A DNA stretch of 38,961 bases, taken from assembly GCA_902763615.1 (NCBI GenBank), contig CACWSX010000025.1, positions 1 through 38,961 of the forward strand, read 5' to 3'. This DNA is from an uncultured Prevotellaceae bacterium (GTDB taxonomy: Bacteria > Bacteroidota > Bacteroidia > Bacteroidales > Bacteroidaceae). The number at the start of each line of letters is the position of its first letter. Within the stretch, counting starts at the first letter, position 1. The position numbers and the translations under genes were made by a program. Under the pieces are notes generated by a model. The model saw only the letters and a program-made list of their open reading frames with translations, had not been told where the DNA came from and did no database searches. Shown one piece after another: positions 6,581 to 14,702 of the stretch.

Positions 6581-8380
6581 CTATGAGGCTTGTTCATCGC
6601 CGCCCTGACGGAAGAGATGGGTGAAATGTTTGGAATAAAGATCAGAGAGCCCCTGACGATTATCTATTGCTTCACCCACAACGAGCATCGTGGTGAGTAT
6701 CAGATGGTTATCATGAACAATCTTGGCAAGATTCTTAAGCTGACCACGATAGATTTTCTGGTCGGGCCATGTAAGATGATAGCAGGCTGCGACGGGGGTA
6801 TCTTCGGGATATTCCTGAAGCAGTTCACGTTGCACATCGTCGACAATCGAAGCGGAAAGGAAGATGCACATCGTAGACTGACTACGCGCCAGCAGATGCA
6901 GTTGTTCCTTTTCGGGCATGGGGGTTCTCCCCTCGCCTCGCGTGAGGATAATCGTCTGACAGCGCTCAGGAATCGTGAACTGGCTCTGCAACTCGGCAGC
7001 AGCAGCGAGGAACGAGGAGATACCAGGCGTGATGTGATAGTCCATGTGGTGCTGGTCGAAGAATGCCATCTGCTCCTGTATGGCGCCAAAGATACAAGGA
7101 TCGCCTGTATGGAGGCGCACGATGTATTTGCCCTCGTCATAGAATTTCTTCATCAATTCACATTGCTCTTCGAGTGCCATATCAGCAGAGGAGCGCACGA
7201 CGGCACCTGGCTTATGACATTCCGTCAAGGCTTTTGGTACCAGTGAGCCCGCATAGAGAATCAGATCGGCACGCTCCAACATCTTGCGCCCTCGGACACT
7301 CACCAAATCAGGATCGCCAGGACCCGCACCGACAATCTCGATATGGCCTTTCGTCTCACGAAGATATTTGTAATCGATGGCAAGAGCTGCCGTCCAGTTC
7401 CTGCCTTTCACCTTAGACACAATCAGTTTGCCATTGTTTGCACCAAGGATAGCTGCAGCCTCGCAGACAGAGGGCGTACCCACATGCTTCTCGACGGTCT
7501 TGCTGGGATTAGGCACCTCGACCTTGGCCAGTTCGTCGGCCGTGTAGAATACCAGTTCTTCGCCTAAATCATCGACAAGCATCGCACAGAATTCCTCATT
7601 CTGCTTCACATCGATTGTGCAATAGCGCTTGTAGCAAGGCAACACACCTATCTGGCTCATGGCCTCGTCGATCTCGTCGTAGATATCCTCATAGTCAGCA
7701 GGATGACTGGCAAGCCCAAAGCCTAAGGATGCGATCATAGGTACGAAATGCAGTTCGAGCACGCCGTATGGTACACAGAGGTTGTAGGGTGTCACCAGGA
7801 TGACGAGTTTAAACTTCTCGGGGTCAACCTCTTCGAGGCTTTTGACGACAGTAACATGCTCAGGGAGAGTCTTCTCCAGATAGTCAGTACCCTCGTCGCA
7901 GATTTCCATCAGCAGGGCTGTAGGCTGACGATTAACGAAGGCAAAGATGCACTGGTTCATGTCGTCGTCGCTGGCAATAGCCCAGTTGAATCGCTCAGCA
8001 AAGGTGTCGAGCGCCCATAGCCCGGCATTGTCGCTCTGTGTGGTAATCACCTCACGGGCCCCAATCATCGCAGCGATGTCGCGCGCCAGAGTGTTGGCAC
8101 CGCCTATATGTCCGCTGAGCACAGAGATGGCATTCAGTCCCATACTGTCGACACACACCACAGCCGGATCTTCATGCTTGTCCTTGATATAAGGTGCTAT
8201 CGTCCGCACACAAATCCCCATCGCTCCGATGAACACAAATGCATCGAAATCTTTCCAGCGCTTACCAACATTCGTACGACTTATTATCTCGCCCTCATTT
8301 TTCTGGGCAAACACCTGACTCAGCAGCAAGCGGGCGATATGCTTACCCTCTTCCGCTATTTGTATTATCGCAATTTTCAT
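6581..8380 (-). CDS. cbiG-cobM: fused cobalt-precorrin-5A hydrolase (CbiG) and cobalt-precorrin-4 C11-methyltransferase (CobM/CbiF)
   Basis: 599 residues. Residues 1 to about 340 are CbiG: GAMGICVRTIAPYIKDK and SGHIGGANTLARDIA are the N-domain signatures, and the C-domain has PSVCEAAAILGANNG with VSKVKGRNWTAALA. From about 346 a complete SAM-dependent tetrapyrrole methylase follows: IEIVGAGPGDPDLVSVRGR at its start, RLHTGDPCIFGAI, and PGISSFLAAAAEL. CbiF methylates C11 of cobalt-precorrin-4 and CbiG then opens the delta-lactone and releases acetaldehyde, so the fusion joins consecutive steps. CbiG is diagnostic of the cobalt-early, oxygen-independent pathway. It has its own promoter and is separated from cobL by an AT-rich 360-base gap. 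Confidence 0.92.
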   Translation of the reverse strand: MKIAIIQIAEEGKHIARLLLSQVFAQKNEGEIISRTNVGKRWKDFDAFVFIGAMGICVRTIAPYIKDKHEDPAVVCVDSMGLNAISVLSGHIGGANTLARDIAAMIGAREVITTQSDNAGLWALDTFAERFNWAIASDDDMNQCIFAFVNRQPTALLMEICDEGTDYLEKTLPEHVTVVKSLEEVDPEKFKLVILVTPYNLCVPYGVLELHFVPMIASLGFGLASHPADYEDIYDEIDEAMSQIGVLPCYKRYCTIDVKQNEEFCAMLVDDLGEELVFYTADELAKVEVPNPSKTVEKHVGTPSVCEAAAILGANNGKLIVSKVKGRNWTAALAIDYKYLRETKGHIEIVGAGPGDPDLVSVRGRKMLERADLILYAGSLVPKALTECHKPGAVVRSSADMALEEQCELMKKFYDEGKYIVRLHTGDPCIFGAIQEQMAFFDQHHMDYHITPGISSFLAAAAELQSQFTIPERCQTIILTRGEGRTPMPEKEQLHLLARSQSTMCIFLSASIVDDVQRELLQEYPEDTPVAACYHLTWPDQKIYRGQLKNLAKIVHDNHLILTTMLVVGEAIDNRQGLSDLYSKHFTHLFRQGGDEQAS

Positions 8381-8401
8381 TCTTCATTTAGATTGATGTG
8401 G

Positions 8402-8409
8402 CAAATTTA
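8402..8409 (-). promoter_or_regulatory. -7 promoter element for cbiG-cobM
   Basis: Reverse-strand TAAATTTG, 21 bases before the ATG at 8380. No clear -33 TTTG is visible. Confidence 0.5.
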
Positions 8410-8741
8410 CGAATAAATAATGAGAATAACGCGAAAAACCTCCAGAAAAATCCCTCCTCCCACATATTCTCTTCTGAAATACCAGTTTGCATGAACATAT
8501 TTAGATATGCATTATAAAAAATTTCAAAATTTACTGACATCCGACATAGCAATTTTAATAAATTTCTAATTTTCAATAATATACATTCTAACATTATTCT
8601 AAAATACTGACATATTACTGACACAAAATAGACATAAAACCATCCTCCAATTCACTTCCCTTAGTACTCACATCATATCAGCCTCTTATCGCAAAAGATT
8701 AGCTTTTATGTCGGTAATATAATTGAGGCGCTGTAGCATAC
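8410..8741. other. AT-rich intergenic region with repeated TACTGACA motifs
   Basis: No convincing gene. A 78-codon open frame here has low-complexity AT-rich composition and is not accepted. TTACTGACAT (8531-8540), ATACTGACAT (8604-8613) and TTACTGACAC (8615-8624) repeat in one orientation, and ATTACCGACAT occurs inverted at 8708-8718. The region lies upstream of the cbiG-cobM promoter. Confidence 0.45.
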
Positions 8742-9968
8742 CTACTTTTGTACTTTAAGTATCTCTATTGGGTTATAATCGTTGAGTTGAATATGTAAAG
8801 GCGGTTCTTGTCGCAGGCCAAAATCCTGACAGGCTTCGTTCCAGAGACGACGACTGTCAATAGGAACCTTTGGAGAGGTGACACTGTTGAAGACGATGAC
8901 GCCACCTTCTGGCAAGACCGTCAGAACTTTGGCCATGATTTCCTTCAGGCGGCCTCCGTGACCACCAATGAAGACGGCATCTGGACGAGGTAATGCAGTG
9001 ATGTCCGTTTCGAGGAAATCGCCGATATGGATATCGATGCCTGGCGCACCGAAGCGACGGGCGTTTTCTTTGATGATGGACTCGCATTCAGGACGGATCT
9101 CGAAGGCGCAGATTGTCAGATGAGGAAATTGCAAGCGAGCCTCGACAGAAACGCTTCCTGTACAGAAACCAATATCCCAGAAGACATGACGATTGGGCAG
9201 ATCGAGAGCCTGAAGTGTCAACAAACGAATCGGCATTTTGGTGATCATTTTCTCACGACCATCGAGGAGGGCAAAGTCAGAATCAGGAATGCCGAAAGGA
9301 TGGTTGATGGATGATGGCTGATGGTTGAAAGCGTCAAGAATCACACAGTTGGGATTGGAGAAGTCGCGACGGACGGCTTCTTCGAGGGAGAGCGTGGAGA
9401 TCTTTTCCAAAGAGGGGTTGCCTAAATGCTCGCCAACAAACATCTGATAGGAGTCATAGCCATAGTTGAGCATACGCTGGGCGATGGCTGCGGGAGTATG
9501 TTCTTTGTCGGTTAGGATGCCTATCTTCCCTACCCGTTCGATAAGGGCATTGTCGAATGCAGGCCAAGGACGACCTGTTAGCGAGACAATCCTCATATCG
9601 TGATAAGGCATCACCAGGCGATGGGCCAGCATTTGGAGGGAGTTGAAGGTGGGATAAACCACGATATCAGCCTCAGGCATCTTGCGCTTGATGGTATTGG
9701 CAAAGCCGAAGAACAACGGGTCGCCAGAAGCGAAGACGATAATGGGCAGGGAATCATGAACAGAGAATCGTGAATAGTACTGTTCGAAGACAGCATCGAG
9801 GGGAACGGAAATATCGATCCATTCTGCATCCGAAGGGAGAAAAGGCAGCACAATCTCATGATGTCGCTTACCACCAGAGAACACCCTACCCTGCTTGATC
9901 GTCTCCATCACTTCAGGTGGAAACCAGGGATTCGGATTATCGGTGATTCCTATGACGATAAACTTCAT
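8742..9968 (-). CDS. cobL: precorrin-6Y C5,15-methyltransferase (decarboxylating), CbiE-CbiT fusion
   Basis: 408 residues, the usual length of a CobL-type fusion. CbiE (about 1-215) has an N-terminal IVIGITDNP and the methylase signature FASGDPLFFGF. CbiT (about 230-408) begins GIPDSDFALLDGREKMITK and has a class I SAM-binding loop FWDIGFCTGSVSVEARL, with acidic residue in ICAFEIRPE and VFIGGHGG. It methylates C5 and C15 and removes the C12 acetate carboxyl. The ATG overlaps the cobJ-cbiC stop by four bases (ATGA), so the two are coupled. The interdomain linker (HQPSSINHP) and a stretch SRFSVHDSL in CbiE are encoded by simple-sequence repeats (see repeats and findings). Confidence 0.93.
   Translation of the reverse strand: MKFIVIGITDNPNPWFPPEVMETIKQGRVFSGGKRHHEIVLPFLPSDAEWIDISVPLDAVFEQYYSRFSVHDSLPIIVFASGDPLFFGFANTIKRKMPEADIVVYPTFNSLQMLAHRLVMPYHDMRIVSLTGRPWPAFDNALIERVGKIGILTDKEHTPAAIAQRMLNYGYDSYQMFVGEHLGNPSLEKISTLSLEEAVRRDFSNPNCVILDAFNHQPSSINHPFGIPDSDFALLDGREKMITKMPIRLLTLQALDLPNRHVFWDIGFCTGSVSVEARLQFPHLTICAFEIRPECESIIKENARRFGAPGIDIHIGDFLETDITALPRPDAVFIGGHGGRLKEIMAKVLTVLPEGGVIVFNSVTSPKVPIDSRRLWNEACQDFGLRQEPPLHIQLNDYNPIEILKVQK
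9299..9328 (-). repeat. CATC-rich tandem repeat encoding the CbiE-CbiT linker
   Basis: Reverse strand carries AACCATCA, GCCATCAT and CCATCAACCATCC in succession, encoding NHQPSSINHP between the two domains of CobL. A second degenerate repeat, GAATCATGAA (9751-9760) and GAATCGTGAA (9765-9774) on the + strand, encodes part of SRFSVHDSL in the CbiE domain. Confidence 0.5.
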
Positions 9969-11365
9969 AAATCACGGCCAGGTTTAAGTTGGGCTGCATC
10001 GTCGAAGGTCAGAATAGCGTTACAAAGTGTAGCGGCGAGGTTGCTGCCTCCCTTGCGTCCCTCAATGATAATCTTCGGTATAGCCTTGAACGGCTTCACC
10101 ATGTGCTTCGACTCTCTAACGTGTACAAACCCTACAGGCGCTGCAATGATGCCAGCGGGATGTGCCTTGCCCTTGCGGATCAGGTCGCAGAGTTCCATCA
10201 GGGCTGTAGGAGCGTTACCAAAGGCAAAAAGGGCATCAGGATGCGCTTCGACAGCCAGCAGGATGCCAGCCTGCGTGCGGGTAATACCCTGTTCTGATGC
10301 GATGTCAGCCACACGCGGATCGCTCAAGAAACACTTTGCCTCGATACCGAGACGCTGGAGAGCCCCTTTACGGATACCGCTTACTACCATCGTCACATCG
10401 GTCACGATGGTTTTCAGGGTACCGTTCTTTACCTTGTCATATAGAAGTTCCACAGCCCCCTCGTCAGTATAAAGAATGCGCTCCATATCAAAATCGGCAG
10501 TGGTGTGGATAGCATGTAGTAAAGCCCACTTATGTCCTAACGGGATATCTTTATTCCGCAGTTCACTCTCAATCGTACGGAAAGACGCCATCATTATCTG
10601 CTGACCAGGCTTTACGTCGGTCTCTCTCTCTTCACGATAATAGCCTCGCGGTGTAATGAACTTGCCATCCGCAACATACGACTGCGAATTGCCAATAATG
10701 ATAATGGTGAACATATCGATGTCTTCAGGATCGAGGGCACTGAGGGTCGTCACCTTCACCTCCTGTTCTGCGCGCCCTGCCTGACGGACATATCCCACTG
10801 GTGTATCTGCTGAACGAACCTTCAAGAAAAGTTCTTGCAAACGGTACAGTTGCCAGTATCGTCCATGCGATTTCGGATTATAGACAGCCGTCACGAAGTC
10901 GCCTGTCGCAGCAGCTTTGATGCGTCGCTCGATGAGTTCCCAAGGTGTCATCAGGTCGCTGAGCGAAATGATACACAGATCGTGGCCGACAGGTGCCCCT
11001 AACAACGAGGCTGCCTTCTGAAAAGCAGAGATGCCAGGTAAGGCTTCAATCTCAATGTCAGATTGACGTTCGCGCTTCATCTCATAAATGAGTGGTGCCA
11101 TGCCATAGATTCCGGCATCGCCTGATGAAATCACAACGACGGTCTTATCCTGCTCAGCTATCTGAAAGGCCTGTTCAGCCCGTTCGCGCTCTTTCTTCAT
11201 GCCCGTATCGATGCACTCACAACCAGGCTTCAGGTATTGCTCAACAAACTGGAAGTAATACTTATAACCTACCACGACATCAGCCTCTCTGACGGCTTCC
11301 ATAACAGCAGGTGTGATATCCTCACGACTGCCAGGTCCTATTCCTGCTACAATTATTTTCTTCAT
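9965..11365 (-). CDS. cobJ-cbiC: fused precorrin-3B C17-methyltransferase (CobJ/CbiH) and precorrin-8X methylmutase (CbiC/CobH)
   Basis: 466 residues. Residues 1 to about 245 form a tetrapyrrole methylase: VAGIGPGSREDITP, SSGDAGIYGMA and LPGISAFQKAA, with C17 ring-contraction function for the CobJ/CbiH family. Residues from about 260 are CbiC: SFRTIESEL at the entry, LLHAIHTTADFDMERI containing the catalytic His, and PVGFVHVRESKHMV near the end. CbiC moves the C11 methyl to C12 to make cobyrinate. The two activities are not consecutive steps, unlike the other fusions here. First gene of an operon with cobL. The -7 box ends only 8 bases before the ATG. Confidence 0.93.
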   Translation of the reverse strand: MKKIIVAGIGPGSREDITPAVMEAVREADVVVGYKYYFQFVEQYLKPGCECIDTGMKKERERAEQAFQIAEQDKTVVVISSGDAGIYGMAPLIYEMKRERQSDIEIEALPGISAFQKAASLLGAPVGHDLCIISLSDLMTPWELIERRIKAAATGDFVTAVYNPKSHGRYWQLYRLQELFLKVRSADTPVGYVRQAGRAEQEVKVTTLSALDPEDIDMFTIIIIGNSQSYVADGKFITPRGYYREERETDVKPGQQIMMASFRTIESELRNKDIPLGHKWALLHAIHTTADFDMERILYTDEGAVELLYDKVKNGTLKTIVTDVTMVVSGIRKGALQRLGIEAKCFLSDPRVADIASEQGITRTQAGILLAVEAHPDALFAFGNAPTALMELCDLIRKGKAHPAGIIAAPVGFVHVRESKHMVKPFKAIPKIIIEGRKGGSNLAATLCNAILTFDDAAQLKPGRDL

Positions 11366-11373
11366 ATCTGCTG

Positions 11374-11381
11374 CAAAGATA
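11374..11381 (-). promoter_or_regulatory. -7 promoter element for cobJ-cbiC-cobL
   Basis: Reverse-strand TATCTTTG followed by CAGCAGAT and the ATG at 11365. The leader is nearly absent. It faces the cobU promoter with 12 bases between the two boxes. Confidence 0.6.
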
Positions 11382-11393
11382 CGAAAAAATGAT

Positions 11394-11401
11394 TAACTTT
11401 G
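11394..11401 (+). promoter_or_regulatory. -7 promoter element for cobU-cobT-cobS
   Basis: TAACTTTG followed by CA, 26 bases before the cobU ATG at 11428. Its upstream region overlaps that of the divergent cobJ-cbiC promoter. Confidence 0.55.
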
Positions 11402-11427
11402 CAGCAAAATTCAGAATAAATACAAAG

Positions 11428-11937
11428 ATGGGAAAGAAAATCATCTTGGTCACAGGTGGGCAGCGCTCTGGTAAGAGCCGTCAGGCAGAGCAGTTGGCAC
11501 TGAACTTGGCAGACAATCCCGTATATGTAGCGACGGCACATATCTGGGATGACGAGTTTCGTGAACGGGTGCAAAAGCATCAGCAACGGCGAGGTTCACA
11601 GTGGACGAATATTGAAGAAGAGAAATACCTGAGCAAGCACGACCTCTCCGGACGTGTCGTGGTAATTGACTGTGTGACACTCTGGCTCACAAACTTCTTC
11701 TTTGAGACATCAGATGTCGATCTGACTCTGGAAACCGTCAAGGCGGAATTCGACCGTTTCACTGTCCATGATGCCACCTATATCTTTGTGACGAATGAGA
11801 TCGGCAGTGGGGGTGTGAGTGACAACGCCATCCAAAGGAAATTCACCGATCTTGAAGGTTGGATGAACCAGTATATTGCCGCAAAGGCTGATGAAGTGAT
11901 ACTCATGGTGAGTGGAATAGCAGTAAAGATCAAATGA
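11428..11937 (+). CDS. cobU: adenosylcobinamide kinase / adenosylcobinamide-phosphate guanylyltransferase
   Basis: 169 residues, normal CobU length. P-loop GGQRSGKS at residues 10-17, and the His of RVQKHQQRR is in the position of the guanylylated His of the family. VTLWLTNFF and VTNEIGSGGV are further family motifs. It phosphorylates adenosylcobinamide and attaches GMP to give AdoCbi-GDP for CobS. An ATG at 11389 is in frame but overlaps the promoter, so 11428 is used. The stop overlaps the cobT ATG (ATGA). Confidence 0.93.
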   Translation: MGKKIILVTGGQRSGKSRQAEQLALNLADNPVYVATAHIWDDEFRERVQKHQQRRGSQWTNIEEEKYLSKHDLSGRVVVIDCVTLWLTNFFFETSDVDLTLETVKAEFDRFTVHDATYIFVTNEIGSGGVSDNAIQRKFTDLEGWMNQYIAAKADEVILMVSGIAVKIK

Positions 11938-12968
11938 GAACGTTTAAGATAACATCACCTGATGTAAGGCTTCGCCCTGAGATCCAGACGAAGATAGACA
12001 ATCTGAACAAGCCCAAAGGTTCACTCGGAAGACTGGAGGAATTGGCGATGCAGGTGTGTCTCATCCAGCAGACACTCTCGCCATCGTTGTCACATCCCTG
12101 CCACCTGCTGTTGGGTGGCGATCATGGCATCGAGCGCGAAGGTGTAAGTGTCTCACCCCGCGAAGTGACCTGGCAGCAGATGATTAACTTTACCCATGGT
12201 GGTGGCGGGGTGAATATGTTCTGTCGTCAGCATGGTTTCAAGTTGCGCATCGTGGATGTGGGCGTAGATTACGACCTGAGTCATATCGAGGGAATCATCG
12301 AGCGTAAGATAGCCCGTGGTACCAAGAACTTCCTCTACGAACCCGCGATGACGGAAGAAGAGTTTGACAAGGCAATTGAAGTGGGGGCTGCACTGGTCGA
12401 CGACTGCATCGCAGAGGGGTGTAAGGTGCTGAGTATTGGTGAAATGGGTATCGGCAACACCTCGCCTTCCAGCATCTGGATGCATCTGTTTGGCAACATT
12501 CCCCTGAATGATTGTATCGGGGCTGGATCAGGACTCAACAGCCCAGGCATCCGACATAAATGTGAAGTGCTCGCAAAAGCGGTTAAGAATCTGAGGGACA
12601 GGTCGCTTCCCTTGATTCTCAGATACTATGGCGGCTTTGAGATGATTGCTGCCATCGGGGCCATGCTACGGGCTGCAGAGTGTCATCTCATTGTGTTGGT
12701 CGACGGTTTTATCATGACGGCCTGTGCACTCGCTGCCATCCTACTCTATCCCGCCTCGCAAGACTATATGATCTTCACCCATTGTGGCGACGAGAGCGGA
12801 CACCGGATGATGCTGGATATCGTTGATGCCAAGCCATTGCTGAATCTGGGCTTGCGGCTTGGTGAGGGAACTGGCGCCCTTTGTGCCTTTCCCATTGTCG
12901 ATTCAGCCGTCCGCATGGTCAACGAAATGAATAACTTCGACAATGCCAAAATCACCAAATATTTCTGA
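11934..12968 (+). CDS. cobT: nicotinate-nucleotide:dimethylbenzimidazole phosphoribosyltransferase
   Basis: 344 residues. N-terminal IDNLNKPKGSLGRLEELA, GGDHGIEREGVS, and GEMGIGNTSPSS are CobT signatures; the C-terminal RLGEGTGALCAFPI contains the catalytic Glu. It activates the lower-ligand base as alpha-ribotide for CobS. Oddity: the segment NLRDRSLPLIL just before RYYGGFEM is encoded by a shortened copy of the palindromic repeat that is inserted in cbiD (12581-12620), and it replaces the variable loop that in CobT proteins precedes the GGFE motif. Second gene of cobU-cobT-cobS. Confidence 0.93.
   Translation: MRTFKITSPDVRLRPEIQTKIDNLNKPKGSLGRLEELAMQVCLIQQTLSPSLSHPCHLLLGGDHGIEREGVSVSPREVTWQQMINFTHGGGGVNMFCRQHGFKLRIVDVGVDYDLSHIEGIIERKIARGTKNFLYEPAMTEEEFDKAIEVGAALVDDCIAEGCKVLSIGEMGIGNTSPSSIWMHLFGNIPLNDCIGAGSGLNSPGIRHKCEVLAKAVKNLRDRSLPLILRYYGGFEMIAAIGAMLRAAECHLIVLVDGFIMTACALAAILLYPASQDYMIFTHCGDESGHRMMLDIVDAKPLLNLGLRLGEGTGALCAFPIVDSAVRMVNEMNNFDNAKITKYF
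12581..12620 (+). repeat. shortened palindromic repeat inside cobT
   Basis: Compared with the gene-strand copy in cbiD (4165-4237), the left arm GAATCTGAGGGACAGGTCGC and the right arm CCCTTGATTCTC are retained and about 33 central bases are missing. The left 28 bases (12581-12608) match the cbiD copy at 24 positions by eye. Both copies are read in the same frame (N-x-x-DRSL ... PLIL). Confidence 0.7.
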
Positions 12969-12971
12969 ACG

Positions 12972-13802
12972 ATGGAAATAAACATAGACCAAACGAAAAA
13001 TCCCGAGCAGAACTCGCCTAACAGTAGCCATTGGTACGATAACCTGTGGGCGGCATTCATCTTCTTTACACGACTGCCTTTCTGGCGACTCCATCAACCA
13101 CCCAAGTCCTCATACAGTGCTGTTGTGGAATGGTGGCCGTTGACGGGCTGGCTCACTGGCGGGGCGATGGCTGCCACACTCTATTTCGGTAGTATGGTGA
13201 TGCCCTATCCCATCGTTGTCATAGCGACTATCGTGGTGCGCCTGCTGATGACGGGTGCCTTGCACGAAGACGGACTGGCCGACTTCCTCGATGGCTTTGG
13301 TGGCGGTGGTACAGACCGTCAGCGTATCCTTGCCATTATGAAGGATTCGCATATCGGCACTTACGGCGTATTGGGTCTCATCCTATACGAATTGCTCTTA
13401 TTAGCGGCCTTGTTTTCTATGTCACCCGAGATGGCGGCATTAACTATTCTTGCTGCTGACCCCTATAGTAAGATGGTGACGAGTGAACTGATCATCATGA
13501 TGCCCTATGCCCGTACGGCAGAAACAGCCAAGAACAAGACGGTGTATCGCAAAATTGAATGGAAGGCTGGCGTCTGTCTCGCCATGCAGGGTATTCTGCC
13601 GATGGTCGCATTCCTTTGGTATACAGGTCTGTCGTGGGAGATGGTTATCTTCTTGCCCTGTCTGGTCATGTATTTTCTCTACCTGTTGATCTGGCGACGG
13701 ATTCACGGTTATACAGGCGACTGTTGTGGCGCCGTCTGCCTATTAGTGGAATTAGCGGTTTATCTGGTCGTCTGCGGCTTATTGGCATACCCCTATGCAT
13801 AA
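12972..13802 (+). CDS. cobS: adenosylcobinamide-GDP ribazoletransferase (cobalamin synthase)
   Basis: 276 residues, polytopic membrane protein of the CobS family. The active-site loop GALHEDGLADFLDGFGGG holds the Mg-binding Asp residues, followed by MKDSHIGTYGVLGL. A hydrophilic N-terminal extension of about 20 residues precedes AAFIFFTRLPFWR. It joins AdoCbi-GDP with alpha-ribazole (or its phosphate) at the inner membrane to give the complete cobamide. It starts 3 bases after cobT, and its last 24 bases overlap the convergent cbiB gene. Confidence 0.93.
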   Translation: MEINIDQTKNPEQNSPNSSHWYDNLWAAFIFFTRLPFWRLHQPPKSSYSAVVEWWPLTGWLTGGAMAATLYFGSMVMPYPIVVIATIVVRLLMTGALHEDGLADFLDGFGGGGTDRQRILAIMKDSHIGTYGVLGLILYELLLLAALFSMSPEMAALTILAADPYSKMVTSELIIMMPYARTAETAKNKTVYRKIEWKAGVCLAMQGILPMVAFLWYTGLSWEMVIFLPCLVMYFLYLLIWRRIHGYTGDCCGAVCLLVELAVYLVVCGLLAYPYA

Positions 13803-14702
13803 ACCAACAAGCACAACCATCATCACTTCAGCCGTTCGATTGATGCGAACGGCTTTTTTCATGTCGGCAGTAGTCAGTTCACGATCGTTCTCGCCAATAT
13901 AAGGTTTGTCGAACAACTCACCAAAGTAATAATGCGGACCACCGAAGCGACAGTCGAGGATGCCTGCCAAAGCAGCCTCAGGATAGCCGCTGTTGGGAGA
14001 AGCATGATTGCGTCCGTTGCGCCAGACGAAACCTAACAGCTTCAGTCTACCGGAGGCGATAATCATCAGCAGGGCTGTCAGACGGGCGGGGATATAGTTG
14101 GCGATGTCGTCGATATGAGCTGACCAGCAACCGAAATCTTTATAGCGTGCCGTCTTATAACCTATCATTGAATCAAGCGTGTTCACCATCTTATAGGCCA
14201 GCATGCCAGGAACACCCAGCAACGCAAACCAGAACAAGGGAGCAATGACGCCATCGCTCAGATTCTCTGCCAATGTTTCCAAAGCGGCTGTACGCACTTC
14301 CTGGGCAGAAAGTTCTGAGGTGTCGCGCCCAACGATACGGGCCACTTGTGCCCTACCCGCCTCTAAAGAGCAGTCGAGGGCAAGAAATACTTCACGAACC
14401 TCATGGATAAGTGTCGTACCAGCAAGACAATAAAAGATAAGAATGGCATCGAGAATATGTATGATGTAAGACGGCAGATGTAAGAGGTAATAGCGGAGGA
14501 GCCAGATGGCAATAAAAACACAAACAATCAAACCTACTGCCGTAACCGCGCCCTTTATTTTACGATGGGCTCCTTTGTTCATGCGGTGTTCACAGAAAGC
14601 AATAGCCTTACCGAACCATACGATGGGATGTGGCAGACGCTGAGGGTCACCGAAAATGAGGTCAAGCACCCAGCCAACGAGCAATGCAATGGGGTTAGTC
14701 AT
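13779..14702 (-). CDS. cbiB: adenosylcobinamide-phosphate synthase
   Basis: 307 residues. The N terminus LLVGWVLDLIFGDPQRLPHPIVWFG is the CbiB signature, and several membrane segments follow, with the conserved ENLSDGVIAPLFWFALLG, KMVNTLDSMIGYK and NSGYPEAALAG. It couples aminopropanol (phosphate) to cobyric acid. Its ATG overlaps the cobQ stop by 8 bases. The threonine-phosphate decarboxylase that would supply its co-substrate is not in the window. Confidence 0.93.
   Translation of the reverse strand: MTNPIALLVGWVLDLIFGDPQRLPHPIVWFGKAIAFCEHRMNKGAHRKIKGAVTAVGLIVCVFIAIWLLRYYLLHLPSYIIHILDAILIFYCLAGTTLIHEVREVFLALDCSLEAGRAQVARIVGRDTSELSAQEVRTAALETLAENLSDGVIAPLFWFALLGVPGMLAYKMVNTLDSMIGYKTARYKDFGCWSAHIDDIANYIPARLTALLMIIASGRLKLLGFVWRNGRNHASPNSGYPEAALAGILDCRFGGPHYYFGELFDKPYIGENDRELTTADMKKAVRINRTAEVMMVVLVGLCIGVCQ

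Noticed and set aside
8388-8624. 78-codon reverse open frame in the gap upstream of cbiG-cobM
   Set aside because: AT-driven, low-complexity translation with no ribosome-binding or promoter support; overlaps the cbiG-cobM promoter.
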